Assembly: GCA_023053545.1 (NCBI GenBank)
Contig: JAKZAN010000039.1
Location: forward strand, 697,001-761,000
Direction of reading: 5' to 3'
Source: Lepidurus packardi
Taxonomy: Eukaryota; Arthropoda; Branchiopoda; Notostraca; Triopsidae
DNA: 64,000 nucleotides
Every line of letters starts with the position of its first letter. Position 1 is the first letter of the stretch. This document shows positions 33,983-48,300 of the stretch, piece after piece. The notes below the pieces were generated by a model. The model did no database searches. It saw only the letters and a program-made list of their open reading frames with translations, and was not told the origin of the DNA. Made by a program: the position numbers and the translations under genes.

Positions 33983-36900
33983 AAGTCCGTATTGGATTAA
34001 TTAAGTCCGTAATGAATTAATTCAGTCCGTATGAAATTAATTCAGTCCGTAAGGAATTAATTCAGTAAGAACGGAATTCAATCAATCCTAAAGAATTAAT
34101 TCAGTCCGTAAGGAAATAATTCAGTCCGTAAGGAATTAATTCAGTCCGAAAGGAATTAATTCAGTCCGTAAGGAATTAATTCAGTCCGTAAGGAATTAAT
34201 TCAGTCCGTAAGGAATTATTTCAGTCCGTAATTAATTCATTCATTCCTTACGGAATTAATTAAGTCCATAATGAATTAATTCAGTCCGTAAGGAATTAAT
34301 TCAGTCCGTAAGGAATTAATTAAATCCGTAAGGAATTAATTCAGACCGTAAGGAATTAATTCAGTCCGTACGGAATTATTTCAGTCCGTAATTAATTCAT
34401 TCATTCCTTACGGATTTAATTAAGTCCGTAAGGAATTAATTCACTCCGTAAGGAATTAATTCAGTAAGAAAGGAATTCAATCAATCCTAAAGAATTAATT
34501 CAGTCCGTAAGGAAATAATTCTGTCCGTAAGGAATTAATTCAGTCCGTAATGTAATAATTCAGTCCGTAAGGAATTAATTCAGTCCGTAAGGAATTAATT
34601 CAGTCCGTAATGTAATAATTAAGTCCGTAAGGAATTAATTCAGTCCGTAATGAATTAATTAAGTCCGTAAGGAATTAATTAAGTCCGTAAGGAATTAATT
34701 AAGTCCGTAAGGAATAAGTTCAGTACGTAAGGAAATAATTCAGTCCGTAATCGATTAATTAAATCCGTAATTAATTAATTCAGTCCGTATGAAATTAATT
34801 CAGTCCGTAAGGAATTAATTAAGGAATTAATTCAGTCCGTAAGGAATTAATTCAGTCCGTAAGGAATCAATTCAGTCCGTAAGGAGTTAATTCAGTCCGT
34901 AAGGAATTAATTCAGTCCGTAAGGAATTAATTCAGTCCGTAAGGAATTAATTCAGTAAGAAAGGAATTCAATCAATCCTAAAGAATTAATTCAGTCCGTA
35001 AGGAAATCATTCAGTCCGTAAGGAATTAATTCAGTCCGTAAGGAATTAATTCAGTAAGAAAGGAATTCAATCAATCCTAAAGAATTAATTCAGTAAGTAA
35101 TGAAATAATTCAGTCCATAATGAATTAATTCAGTCCGTAAGGAATTAATTCAGTCCGTAAGGAATTAATTAAATCCGTACGGAATTAATTCAGACCGTGA
35201 AGAATTAATTAAGTACGTAAGGAATTAATTCAGTCCGTAATGAATTAATTAAGTCCGTAAGGAATTAATTAAGTCCGTAAAGAATTAATTAAGTCCGTAA
35301 GGAATTAATTAAGTCCGTAAGGAATAAGTTCAGTACGTAAGGAAATAATTCAGTCCGTAATCGATTAATTAAATCCTTAAGGAATTAATTCAGTCCGTAA
35401 GGAATAAATTCAGTACGTAAGGAATTAATTCAGTCCGTAATGGATTAATTAAGTCCGTAATGAATTAATACAGTCCGTATAAAATTAATTCAGTCCGTAA
35501 GATATTAATTAAGGAATTAATTCAGTCCGTAAGTAATTAATTCAGTAAGAAAGGAATTCAATGAATCCTGAAGAATTAATTCAGTCCGTAAGGAAATTAT
35601 TCAGTCCGTAAGGAATTAATTCTGTCCGTAAGGTTTTAATTCAGTCCGTAAGGCATTAATTCAGTCCGTAAGGAATTAATTCAGTCCGTAAGGAATTAAT
35701 TCAGTCCGTAAGGAATTAATTCCGTCCGTAAGGAATAAGTTCAGTACGTAAGGAATTAATTCAGTCCGTAATGGATTAATTAAGTCCGTAATGAATAAAT
35801 TCAGTCCGTATGAAACTAATTCAGTCCGTAAGGAATTAATTAAGTCCGTAATGAATTAATTAATTCCGTGATGAATTAATTAAGTCCGTAATGAATTAAT
35901 AAAGTCCGTAAGGAATTAATTAAATCCGTAAGGAATTAATTCAGACCGTAAGGAATTAATTCAGTCCGAACGGAATTATTTCAGTCCGTAATTAATTCAT
36001 TCATTCCGTACGGATTTAATTAAGTCCGTAAGGAATTAATTCACTCCGTAAGGAATTAATTCAGTAAGAAAGGAATTCAATCAATCCTAAAGAATTAATT
36101 CAGTCCGTAAGGAAATAATTCTGTCCGTAAGGAATTAATTCAGTCCGTAATGTAATAATTCGGTACGTAAGGAATTAATTCAGTCCGTAAGGAATTAATT
36201 CAGTCCGTAATGTAATAATTAAGTCCGTAAGGAATTAATTCAGTCCGTAATGAATTAATTAAGTCCGTAAGGAATTAATTAAGTCCGTAAGGAATTAATT
36301 CAGTAAGAAAGGAATTCAATCAATCCTAAAGAATTAATTCAGTCCGTAATGAAATAATTCAGTCCATAATGAATTAATTCAGTCCGTAAGGAATTAATTC
36401 AGTCCGTAAGGAATTAATTAAATCCGTACGGAATTAATTCAGACCGTGAAGAATTAATTAAGTACGTAAGGAATTAATTAAGTCCGTAAGGAATTAATTC
36501 AGTCCGTAATGAATTAATTAAGTCCGTAAGGAATTAATTAAGTCCGTAAGGAATTAATTAAGTCCGTAAGGAATAAATTCAGTACGTAAGGAATTAATTC
36601 AGTCCGTAATGGATTAATTAAGGAATTAATTCAGTCCGTAAATAATTAATTCAGTCCGTAAGGAATAAATTCAGTACGTAAGGAATTAATTCAGTCCGTA
36701 ATGGATTAATTAAGTCCGTAATGAATTAATACAGTCCGTATAAAATTAATTCAGTCCGTAAGATATTAATTAAGGAATTAATTCAGTCCGTAAGGAATTA
36801 ATTCAGTAAGAAAGGAATTCAATGAATCCTGAAGAATTAATTCAGTCCGTAAGGAAATTATTCAGTCCGTAAGGAATTAATTCTGTCCGTAAGGTTTTAA

Positions 36901-38634
36901 TTCAGTCCGTAAGGCATTAATTCAGTCCGTAAGGAATTAATTCAGTCCGTAAGGAATTAATTCAGTCCGTAAGGAATAAGTTCAGTACGTAAGGAATTAA
37001 TTCAGTCCGTAATGGATTAATTAAGTCCGTAATGAATAAATTCAGTCCGTATGAAATTAATTCAGTCCGTAAGGAATTAATTAAGTCCGTAATGAATTAA
37101 TTAATTCCGTGATGAACTAATTAAGTCCGTAATGAATTAATAAAGTCCGTAAGGAATTAATTAAGTCCGTAAGGAATAAGTTCAGTACGTAAGGAAATAA
37201 TTCAGTCCGTAATCGATTAATTAAATCCGTAATGAATTAATTCAGTCCGTATAAAATTAATTCAGTCCGTAAGGAATTAATTAAGGAATTAATTCAGTCC
37301 GTAAGGAATTAATTCAGTCCGTAAGGATTTAATTCAGTCCGTAAGGAATTAATTCAGTCCGTAAGGAATTAATTCAGTCCGTAAGGAATTAATTCACTCC
37401 GTAAGGAATTAATTCAGTAAGAAAGGAATTCAATCAATCCTAAAGAACTAATTCAGTCCGTAATGAAATAATTCAGTCCATAATGAATTAATTCAGTCCG
37501 TAAGGAATTAATTCAGTCCGTAAGGAATTAATTAAATCCGTACGGAATTAATTCAGACCGTGAAGAATTAATTAAGTACGTAAGGAATTAATTAAGTCCG
37601 TATGGAATTAATTCAGTCCGTAATGAATTAATTAAGTCCGTAAGGAATTAATTAAGTCCGTAAGGAATAAGTTCAGTACGTAAGGAAATAATTCAGTACG
37701 TAATCGATTAATTAAATCCTTAAGGAATTAATTCAGTCCGTAAGGAATAAATTCAGTACGTAAAGAATTAATTCAGTCCGTAATGGATTAATTAAGGAAT
37801 TAATTCAGTCCGTAAATAATTAATTCAGTCCGTAAGGAATAAATTCAGTACGTAAAGAATTAATTCAGTCCGTAATGGATTAATTAAGTCCGTAATGAAT
37901 TAATACAGTCCGTATAAAATTAATTCAGTCCGTAAGATATTAATTAAGGAATTAATTCAGTCCGTAAGGAATTAATTCAGTAAGAAAGGAATTCAATCAA
38001 TCCTAAAGAATTAATTCAGTCCGTAAGGAAATAATTCAGTCCGTAAGGAATTAATTCAGTCCGTAAGGAATTAATTCAGTCCGTAAGGAATTAATTCAGT
38101 CCGTAAGGAATTAATTCAGTCCGTAAGGAATTAATTCAGTCCGTAAGGAATTATTTCAGTCCGTAATTAATTCATTCATTCCTTACGGAATTAACTAAGT
38201 CCACAATGAATTAATTCAGTCCGTAAGGAATTAATTCAGTCCGAAAGGAATTAATTCAGTCCGTAAGGAATTAATTCAGTCCGTAAGGAATTAATTCAGT
38301 CCGTAAGGAATTAATTCAGTCCGTAAGGAATTAACTCAGTCCGTAAGGAATTAATTAAGTCCGTAAGGAATTAATTCAGTCCGTAAGGAATTAATCCTGT
38401 CCGTAAGGATTTAATTCAGTCCGTAATGTAATAATTCAGTCCGTAAGGAATTAATTCAGTCCGTAAGGAATTAATTCAGTCCGTAAGGAATAAGTTCAGT
38501 CCGTAAGGAATTAATTCAGTAAGAACGGAATTCAATCAATCCTAAAGAAATAATTCAGTCCGTAAGGAATTAATTCAGTCCGAAAGGAATTAATTCAGTC
38601 CGTAAGGAATTAATTCAGTCCGTAAGGAATTAAT

Positions 38635-41600
38635 TAATTCCGTGATGAACTAATTAAGTCCGTAATGAATTAATAAAGTCCGTAAGGAATTAATTAAGTC
38701 CGTAAGGAATAAGTTCAGTACGTAAGGAAATAATTCAGTCCGTAATCGATTAATTAAATCCGTAATGAATTAATTCAGTCCGTATAAAATTAATTCAGTC
38801 CGTAAGGAATTAATTAAGGAATTAATTCAGTCCGTAAGGAATTAATTCAGTCCGTAAGGATTTAATTCAGTCCGTAAGGAATTAATTCAGTCCGTAAGGA
38901 ATTAATTCAGTCCGTAAGGAATTAATTCACTCCGTAAGGAATTAATTCAGTAAGAAAGGAATTCAATCAATCCTAAAGAACTAATTCAGTCCGTAATGAA
39001 ATAATTCAGTCCATAATGAATTAATTCAGTCCGTAAGGAATTAATTCAGTCCGTAAGGAATTAATTAAATCCGTACGGAATTAATTCAGACCGTGAAGAA
39101 TTAATTAAGTACGTAAGGAATTAATTAAGTCCGTATGGAATTAATTCAGTCCGTAATGAATTAATTAAGTCCGTAAGGAATTAATTAAGTCCGTAAGGAA
39201 TAAGTTCAGTACGTAAGGAAATAATTCAGTACGTAATCGATTAATTAAATCCTTAAGGAATTAATTCAGTCCGTAAGGAATAAATTCAGTACGTAAAGAA
39301 TTAATTCAGTCCGTAATGGATTAATTAAGGAATTAATTCAGTCCGTAAATAATTAATTCAGTCCGTAAGGAATAAATTCAGTACGTAAAGAATTAATTCA
39401 GTCCGTAATGGATTAATTAAGTCCGTAATGAATTAATACAGTCCGTATAAAATTAATTCAGTCCGTAAGATATTAATTAAGGAATTAATTCAGTCCGTAA
39501 GGAATTAATTCAGTAAGAAAGGAATTCAATCAATCCTAAAGAATTAATTCAGTCCGTAAGGAAATAATTCAGTCCGTAAGGAATTAATTCAGTCCGTAAG
39601 GAATTAATTCAGTCCGTAAGGAATTAATTCAGTCCGTAAGGAATTAATTCAGTCCGTAAGGAATTAATTCAGTCCGTAAGGAATTATTTCAGTCCGTAAT
39701 TAATTCATTCATTCCTTACGGAATTAACTAAGTCCACAATGAATTAATTCAGTCCGTAAGGAATTAATTCAGTCCGAAAGGAATTAATTCAGTCCGTAAG
39801 GAATTAATTCAGTCCGTAAGGAATTAATTCAGTCCGTAAGGAATTAATTCAGTCCGTAAGGAATTAACTCAGTCCGTAAGGAATTAATTAAGTCCGTAAG
39901 GAATTAATTCAGTCCGTAAGGAATTAATCCTGTCCGTAAGGATTTAATTCAGTCCGTAATGTAATAATTCAGTCCGTAAGGAATTAATTCAGTCCGTAAG
40001 GAATTAATTCAGTCCGTAAGGAATAAGTTCAGTCCGTAAGGAATTAATTCAGTAAGAACGGAATTCAATCAATCCTAAAGAAATAATTCAGTCCGTAAGG
40101 AATTAATTCAGTCCGAAAGGAATTAATTCAGTCCGTAAGGAATTAATTCAGTCCGTAAGGAATTAATCCAGTCCGTAAGGAATTATTTCAGTCCGTAATT
40201 AATTAATTCATTCCTTACGGAATTAATTAAGTCCATAATGAATTATTTCAGTCCGTAATTAATTCATTCATTCCTTACGGAATTAATTAAGTCCATAATG
40301 AATTAATTCAGTCCGTAAGGAATTAATTCAGTCCGTAAGGAATTAATTAAATCCGTAAGGAATTAATTCAGACCGTAAGGAATTAATTTAGTCCGTAAGG
40401 AATTAATTCAGTCCGTCCGGAACTAATTCAGTCCGTAAGGTATTAATTCAGTCCGTAAGGAATTAATTCAGCCCGTAAGGAATAAGTTCAGTACTTAAGG
40501 AATTAATTAAGTCCGTAATGGATTAATTAAGTCCGTAATGAATTAATTCAGTCCGTATGAAATTAATTCAGTCCGTAAGGAATTAATTCAGTAAGAACGG
40601 AATTCAATCAATCCTAAAGAATTAATTCAGTCCGTAAGGAAATAATTCAGTCCGTAAGGAATTAATTCAGTCCGAAAGGAATTAATTCAGTCCGTAAGGA
40701 ATTAATTCAGTCCGTAAGGAATTAATTCAGTCCGTAAGGAATTATTTCAGTCCGTAATTAATTCATTCATTCCTTACGGAATTAATTAAGTCCATAATGA
40801 ATTAATTCAGTCCGTAAGGAATTAATTCAGTCCGTAAGGAATTAATTAAATCCGTAAGGAATTAATTCAGACCGTAAGGAATTAATTCAGTCCGTACGGA
40901 ATTATTTCAGTCCGTAATTAATTCATTCATTCCTTACGGATTTAATTAAGTCCGTAAGGAATTAATTCACTCCGTAAGGAATTAATTCAGTAAGAAAGGA
41001 ATTCAATCAATCCTAAAGAATTAATTCAGTCCGTAAGGAAATAATTCTGTCCGTAAGGAATTAATTCAGTCCGTAATGTAATAATTCAGTCCGTAAGGAA
41101 TTAATTCAGTCCGTAAGGAATTAATTCAGTCCGTAATGTAATAATTAAGTCCGTAAGGAATTAATTCAGTCCGTAATGAATTAATTAAGTCCGTAAGGAA
41201 TTAATTAAGTCCGTAAGGAATTAATTAAGTCCGTAAGGAATAAGTTCAGTACGTAAGGAAATAATTCAGTCCGTAATAGATTAATTAAATCCGTAATGAA
41301 TTAATTCAGTCCGTATGAAATTAATTCAGTCCGTAAGGAATTAATTAAGGAATTAATTCAGTCCGTAAGGAATTAATTCAGTCCGTAAGGAATTAATTCA
41401 GTCCGTAAGGAATTAATTCAGTCCGTAAGGAATTAATTCAGTCCGTAAGGAATTAATTCAGTCCGTAAGGAATTAATTCAGTAAGAAAGGAATTCAATCA
41501 ATCCTAAAGAATTAATTCAGTCCGTAAGGAAATAATTCAGTCCGTAAGGAATTAATTCAGTCCGTAAGGAATTAATTCAGTAAGAAAGGAATTCAATCAA

Positions 41601-44600
41601 TCCTAAAGAATTAATTCAGTCCGTAATGAAATAATTCAGTCCATAATGAATTAATTCAGTCCGTAAGGAATTAATTCAGTCCGTAAGGAATTATTTCAGT
41701 CCGTAATTAATTCATTCATTCCTTACGGAATTAACTAAGTCCACAATGAATTAATTCAGTCCGTAAGGAATTAATTCAGTCCGAAAGGAATTAATTCAGT
41801 CCGTAAGGAATTAATTCAGTCCGTAAGGAATTATTTCAGTCCGTAAGGAATTAATTCAGTCCGTAAGGAATTAACTCAGTCCGTAAGGAATTAATTAAGT
41901 CCGTAAGGAATTAATTCAGTCCGTAAGGAATTAATCCTGTCCGTAAGGATTTAATTCAGTCCGTAATGTAATAATTCAGTCCGTAAGGAATTAATTCAGT
42001 CCGTAAGGAATTAATTCAGTCCGTAAGGAATAAGTTCAGTCCGTAAGGAATTAATTCAGTAAGAACGGAATTCAATCAATCCTAAAGAAATAATTCAGTC
42101 CGTAAGGAATTAATTCAGTCCGAAAGGAATTAATTCAGTCCGTAAGGAATTAATTCAGTCCGTAAGGAATTAATCCAGTCCGTAAGGAATTATTTCAGTC
42201 CGTAATTAATTAATTCATTCCTTACGGAATTAATTAAGTCCATAATGAATTATTTCAGTCCGTAATTAATTCATTCATTCCTTACGGAATTAATTAAGTC
42301 CATAATGAATTAATTCAGTCCGTAAGGAATTAATTCAGTCCGTAAGGAATTAATTAAATCCGTAAGGAACTAATTCAGACCGTAAGGAATTAATTTAGTC
42401 CGTAAGGAATTAATTCAGTCCGTCCGGAACTAATTCAGTCCGTAAGGTATTAATTCAGTCCGTAAGGAATTAATTCAGCCCGTAAGGAATAAGTTCAGTA
42501 CTTAAGGAATTAATTAAGTCCGTAATGGATTAATTAAGTCCGTAATGAATTAATTCAGTCCGTATGAAATTAATTCAGTCCGTAAGGAATTAATTCAGTA
42601 AGAACGGAATTCAATCAATCCTAAAGAATTAATTCAGTCCGTAAGGAAATAATTCAGTCCGTAAGGAATTAATTCAGTCCGAAAGGAATTAATTCAGTCC
42701 GTAAGGAATTAATTCAGTCCGTAAGGAATTAATTCAGTCCGTAAGGAATTATTTCAGTCCGTAATTAATTCATTCATTCCTTACGGAATTAATTAAGTCC
42801 ATAATGAATTAATTCAGTCCGTAAGGAATTAATTCAGTCCGTAAGGAATTAATTAAATCCGTAAGGAATTAATTCAGACCGTAAGGAATTAATTCAGTCC
42901 GTACGGAATTATTTCAGTCCGTAATTAATTCATTCATTCCTTACGGATTTAATTAAGTCCGTAAGGAATTAATTCACTCCGTAAGGAATTAATTCAGTAA
43001 GAAAGGAATTCAATCAATCCTAAAGAATTAATTCAGTCCGTAAGGAAATAATTCTGTCCGTAAGGAATTAATTCAATCCGTAATGTAATAATTCAGTCCG
43101 TAAGGAATTAATTCAGTCCGTAAGGAATTAATTCAGTCCGTAATGTAATAATTCAGTCCGTAAGGAATTAATTCAGTCCGTAATGAATTAATTAAGTCCG
43201 TAAGGAATTAATTAAGTCCGTAAGGAATTAATTAAGTCCGTAAGGAATAAGTTCAGTACGTAAGGAAATAATTCAGTCCGTAATAGATTAATTAAATCCG
43301 TAATGAATTAATTCAGTCCGTATGAAATTAATTCAGTCCGTAAGGAATTAATTAAGGAATTAATTCAGTCCGTAAGGAATTAATTCAGTCCGTAAGGAAT
43401 TAATTCAGTCCGTAAGGAATTAATTCAGTCCGTAAGGAATTAATTCAGTAAGAAAGGAATTCAATCAATCCTAAAGAATTAATTCAGTCCGTAAGGAAAT
43501 AATTCAGTCCGTAAGGAATTAATTCAGTCCGTAAGGAATTAATTCAGTAAGAAAGGAATTCAATCAATCCTAAAGAATTAATTCAGTCCGTAATGAAATA
43601 ATTCAGTCCATAATGAATTAATTCAGTCCGTAAGGAATTAATTCAGTCCGTAAGGAATTAATTAAATCCGTACGGAATTAATTCAGACCGTGAAGAATTA
43701 ATTAAGTACGTAAGGAATTAATTAAGTCCGTAAGGAATTAATTCAGTCCGTAATGAATTAATTAAGTCCGTAAGGAATTAATTAAGTCCGTAAAGAATTA
43801 ATTAAGTCCGTAAGGAATTAATTAAGTCCGTAAGGAATAAGTTCAGTACGTAAGGAAATAATTCAGTCCGTAATCGATTAATTAAATCCTTAAGGAATTA
43901 ATTCAGTCCGTAAGGAATAAATTCAGTACGTAAGGAATTAATTCAGTCCGTAATGGATTAATTAAGTCCGTAATGAATTAATACAGTCCGTATAAAATTA
44001 ATTCAGTCCGTAAGATATTAATTAAGGAATTAATTCAGTCCGTAAGGAATTAATTCAGTAAGAAAGGAATTCAATGAATCCTGAAGAATTAATTCAGTCC
44101 GTAAGGAAATTATTCAGTCCGTAAGGAATTAATTCTGTCCGTAAGGTTTTAATTCAGTCCGTAAGGCATTAATTCAGTCCGTAAGGAATTAATTCAGTCC
44201 GTAAGGAATTAATTCCGTCCGTAAGGAATAAGTTCAGTACGTAAGGAATTAATTCAGTCCGTAATGGATTAATTAAGTCCGTAATGAATAAATTCAGTCC
44301 GTATGAAATTAATTCAGTCCGTAAGGAATTAATTAAGTCCGTAATGAATTAATTAATTCCGTGATGAATTAATTAAGTCCGTAATGAATTAATAAAGTCC
44401 GTAAGGAATTAATTAAATCCGTAAGGAATTAATTCAGACCGTAAGGAATTAATTCAGTCCGTACGGAATTATTTCAGTCCGTAATTAATTCATTCATTCC
44501 TTACGGATTTAATTAAGTCCGTAAGGAATTAATTCACTCCGTAAGGAATTAATTCAGTAAGAAAGGAATTCAATCAATCCTAAAGAATTAATTCAGTCCG

Positions 44601-45343
44601 TAAGGAAATAATTCTGTCCGTAAGGAATTAATTCAGTCCGTAATGTAATAATTCAGTCCGTAAGGAATTAATTCAGTCCGTAAGGAATTAATTCAGTCCG
44701 TAATGTAATAATTAAGTCCGTAAGGAATTAATTCAGTCCGTAATGAATTAATTAAGTCCGTAAGGAATTAATTAAGTCCGTAAAGAATTAATTAAGTCCG
44801 TAAGGAATTAATTAAGTCCGTAAGGAATAAGTTCGGTACGTAAGGAAATAATTCAGTCCGTAATCGATTAATTAAATCCTTAAGGAATTAATTCAGTCCG
44901 TAAGGAATAAATTCAGTACGTAAGGAATTAATTCAGTCCGTAATGGATTAATTAAGTCCGTAATGAAATAATACAGTCCGTATAAAATTAATTCAGTCCG
45001 TAAGATATTAATTAAGGAATTAATTCAGTCCGTAAGGAATTAATTCAGTAAGAAAGGAATTCAATGAATCCTGAAGAATTAATTCAGTCCGTAAGGAAAT
45101 TATTCAGTCCGTAAGGAATTAATTCTGTCCGTAAGGTTTTAATTCAGTCCGTAAGGCATTAATTCAGTCCGTAAGGAATTAATTCAGTCCGTAAGGAATT
45201 AATTCAGTCCGTAAGGAATAAGTTCAGTACGTAAGGAATTAATTCAGTCCGTAATGGATTAATTAAGTCCGTAATGAATAAATTCAGTCCGTATGAAATT
45301 AATTCAGTCCGTAAGGAATTAATTAAGTCCGTAATGAATTAAT
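38635..45343 (+). repeat. 6.7-kb higher-order unit, copy 1 (6,709 bp)
   Basis: First half of a head-to-tail dimer. Markers with copy 2 in parentheses: gtgatgaac at 38,642 (45,351), ttaactaagtcc at 39,724 (46,433) and 41,731 (48,420), gtccgtccgg at 40,411 (47,120) and 42,418 (49,107), and gtaaggtttt at 44,141 (50,830). The offset changes from 6,709 to 6,689 between 40.4 and 41.7 kb, that is by one monomer. Inside the unit, segments near 40.2 and 42.2 kb repeat at about 2.0 kb, so at least two levels are nested. Confidence 0.9.
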
Positions 45344-48300
45344 TAATTCCGTGATGAACTAATTAAGTCCGTAATGAATTAATAAAGTCCGTAAGGAATT
45401 AATTAAGTCCGTAAGGAATAAGTTCAGTACGTAAGGAAATAATTCAGTCCGTAATCGATTAATTAAATCCGTAATGAATTAATTCAGTCCGTATAAAATT
45501 AATTCAGTCCGTAAGGAATTAATTAAGGAATTAATTCAGTCCGTAAGGAATTAATTCAGTCCGTAAGGATTTAATTCAGTCCGTAAGGAATTAATTCAGT
45601 CCGTAAGGAATTAATTCAGTCCGTAAGGAATTAATTCACTCCGTAAGGAATTAATTCAGTAAGAAAGGAATTCAATCAATCCTAAAGAACTAATTCAGTC
45701 CGTAATGAAATAATTCAGTCCATAATGAATTAATTCAGTCCGTAAGGAATTAATTCAGTCCGTAAGGAATTAATTAAATCCGTACGGAATTAATTCAGAC
45801 CGTGAAGAATTAATTAAGTACGTAAGGAATTAATTAAGTCCGTATGGAATTAATTCAGTCCGTAATGAATTAATTAAGTCCGTAAGGAATTAATTAAGTC
45901 CGTAAGGAATAAGTTCAGTACGTAAGGAAATAATTCAGTACGTAATCGATTAATTAAATCCTTAAGGAATTAATTCAGTCCGTAAGGAATAAATTCAGTA
46001 CGTAAAGAATTAATTCAGTCCGTAATGGATTAATTAAGGAATTAATTCAGTCCGTAAATAATTAATTCAGTCCGTAAGGAATAAATTCAGTACGTAAAGA
46101 ATTAATTCAGTCCGTAATGGATTAATTAAGTCCGTAATGAATTAATACAGTCCGTATAAAATTAATTCAGTCCGTAAGATATTAATTAAGGAATTAATTC
46201 AGTCCGTAAGGAATTAATTCAGTAAGAAAGGAATTCAATCAATCCTAAAGAATTAATTCAGTCCGTAAGGAAATAATTCAGTCCGTAAGGAATTAATTCA
46301 GTCCGTAAGGAATTAATTCAGTCCGTAAGGAATTAATTCAGTCCGTAAGGAATTAATTCAGTCCGTAAGGAATTAATTCAGTCCGTAAGGAATTATTTCA
46401 GTCCGTAATTAATTCATTCATTCCTTACGGAATTAACTAAGTCCACAATGAATTAATTCAGTCCGTAAGGAATTAATTCAGTCCGAAAGGAATTAATTCA
46501 GTCCGTAAGGAATTAATTCAGTCCGTAAGGAATTAATTCAGTCCGTAAGGAATTAATTCAGTCCGTAAGGAATTAACTCAGTCCGTAAGGAATTAATTAA
46601 GTCCGTAAGGAATTAATTCAGTCCGTAAGGAATTAATCCTGTCCGTAAGGATTTAATTCAGTCCGTAATGTAATAATTCAGTCCGTAAGGAATTAATTCA
46701 GTCCGTAAGGAATTAATTCAGTCCGTAAGGAATAAGTTCAGTCCGTAAGGAATTAATTCAGTAAGAACGGAATTCAATCAATCCTAAAGAAATAATTCAG
46801 TCCGTAAGGAATTAATTCAGTCCGAAAGGAATTAATTCAGTCCGTAAGGAATTAATTCAGTCCGTAAGGAATTAATCCAGTCCGTAAGGAATTATTTCAG
46901 TCCGTAATTAATTAATTCATTCCTTACGGAATTAATTAAGTCCATAATGAATTATTTCAGTCCGTAATTAATTCATTCATTCCTTACGGAATTAATTAAG
47001 TCCATAATGAATTAATTCAGTCCGTAAGGAATTAATTCAGTCCGTAAGGAATTAATTAAATCCGTAAGGAATTAATTCAGACCGTAAGGAATTAATTTAG
47101 TCCGTAAGGAATTAATTCAGTCCGTCCGGAACTAATTCAGTCCGTAAGGTATTAATTCAGTCCGTAAGGAATTAATTCAGCCCGTAAGGAATAAGTTCAG
47201 TACTTAAGGAATTAATTAAGTCCGTAATGGATTAATTAAGTCCGTAATGAATTAATTCAGTCCGTATGAAATTAATTCAGTCCGTAAGGAATTAATTCAG
47301 TAAGAACGGAATTCAATCAATCCTAAAGAATTAATTCAGTCCGTAAGGAAATAATTCAGTCCGTAAGGAATTAATTCAGTCCGAAAGGAATTAATTCATT
47401 CCGTAAGGAATTAATTCAGTCCGTAAGGAATTAATTCAGTCCGTAAGGAATTATTTCAGTCCGTAATTAATTCATTCATTCCTTACGGAATTAATTAAGT
47501 CCATAATGAATTAATTCAGTCCGTAAGGAATTAATTCAGTCCGTAAGGAATTAATTAAATCCGTAAGGAATTAATTCAGACCGTAAGGAATTAATTCAGT
47601 CCGTACGGAATTATTTCAGTCCGTAATTAATTCATTCATTCCTTACGGATTTAATTAAGTCCGTAAGGAATTAATTCACTCCGTAAGGAATTAATTCAGT
47701 AAGAAAGGAATTCAATCAATCCTAAAGAATTAATTCAGTCCGTAAGGAAATAATTCTGTCCGTAAGGAATTAATTCAGTCCGTAATGTAATAATTCAGTC
47801 CGTAAGGAATTAATTCAGTCCGTAAGGAATTAATTCAGTCCGTAATGTAATAATTAAGTCCGTAAGGAATTAATTCAGTCCGTAATGAATTAATTAAGTC
47901 CGTAAGGAATTAATTAAGTCCGTAAGGAATAAGTTCAGTACGTAAGGAAATAATTCAGTCCGTAATAGATTAATTAAATCCGTAATGAATTAATTCAGTC
48001 CGTATGAAATTAATTCAGTCCGTAAGGAATTAATTAAGGAATTAATTCAGTCCGTAAGGAATTAATTCAGTCCGTAAGGAATTAATTCAGTCCGTAAGGA
48101 ATTAATTCAGTCCGTAAGGAATTAATTCAGTCCGTAAGGAATTAATTCAGTCCGTAAGGAATTAATTCAGTAAGAAAGGAATTCAATCAATCCTAAAGAA
48201 TTAATTCAGTCCGTAAGGAAATAATTCAGTCCGTAAGGAATTAATTCAGTCCGTAAGGAATTAATTCAGTAAGAAAGGAATTCAATCAATCCTAAAGAAT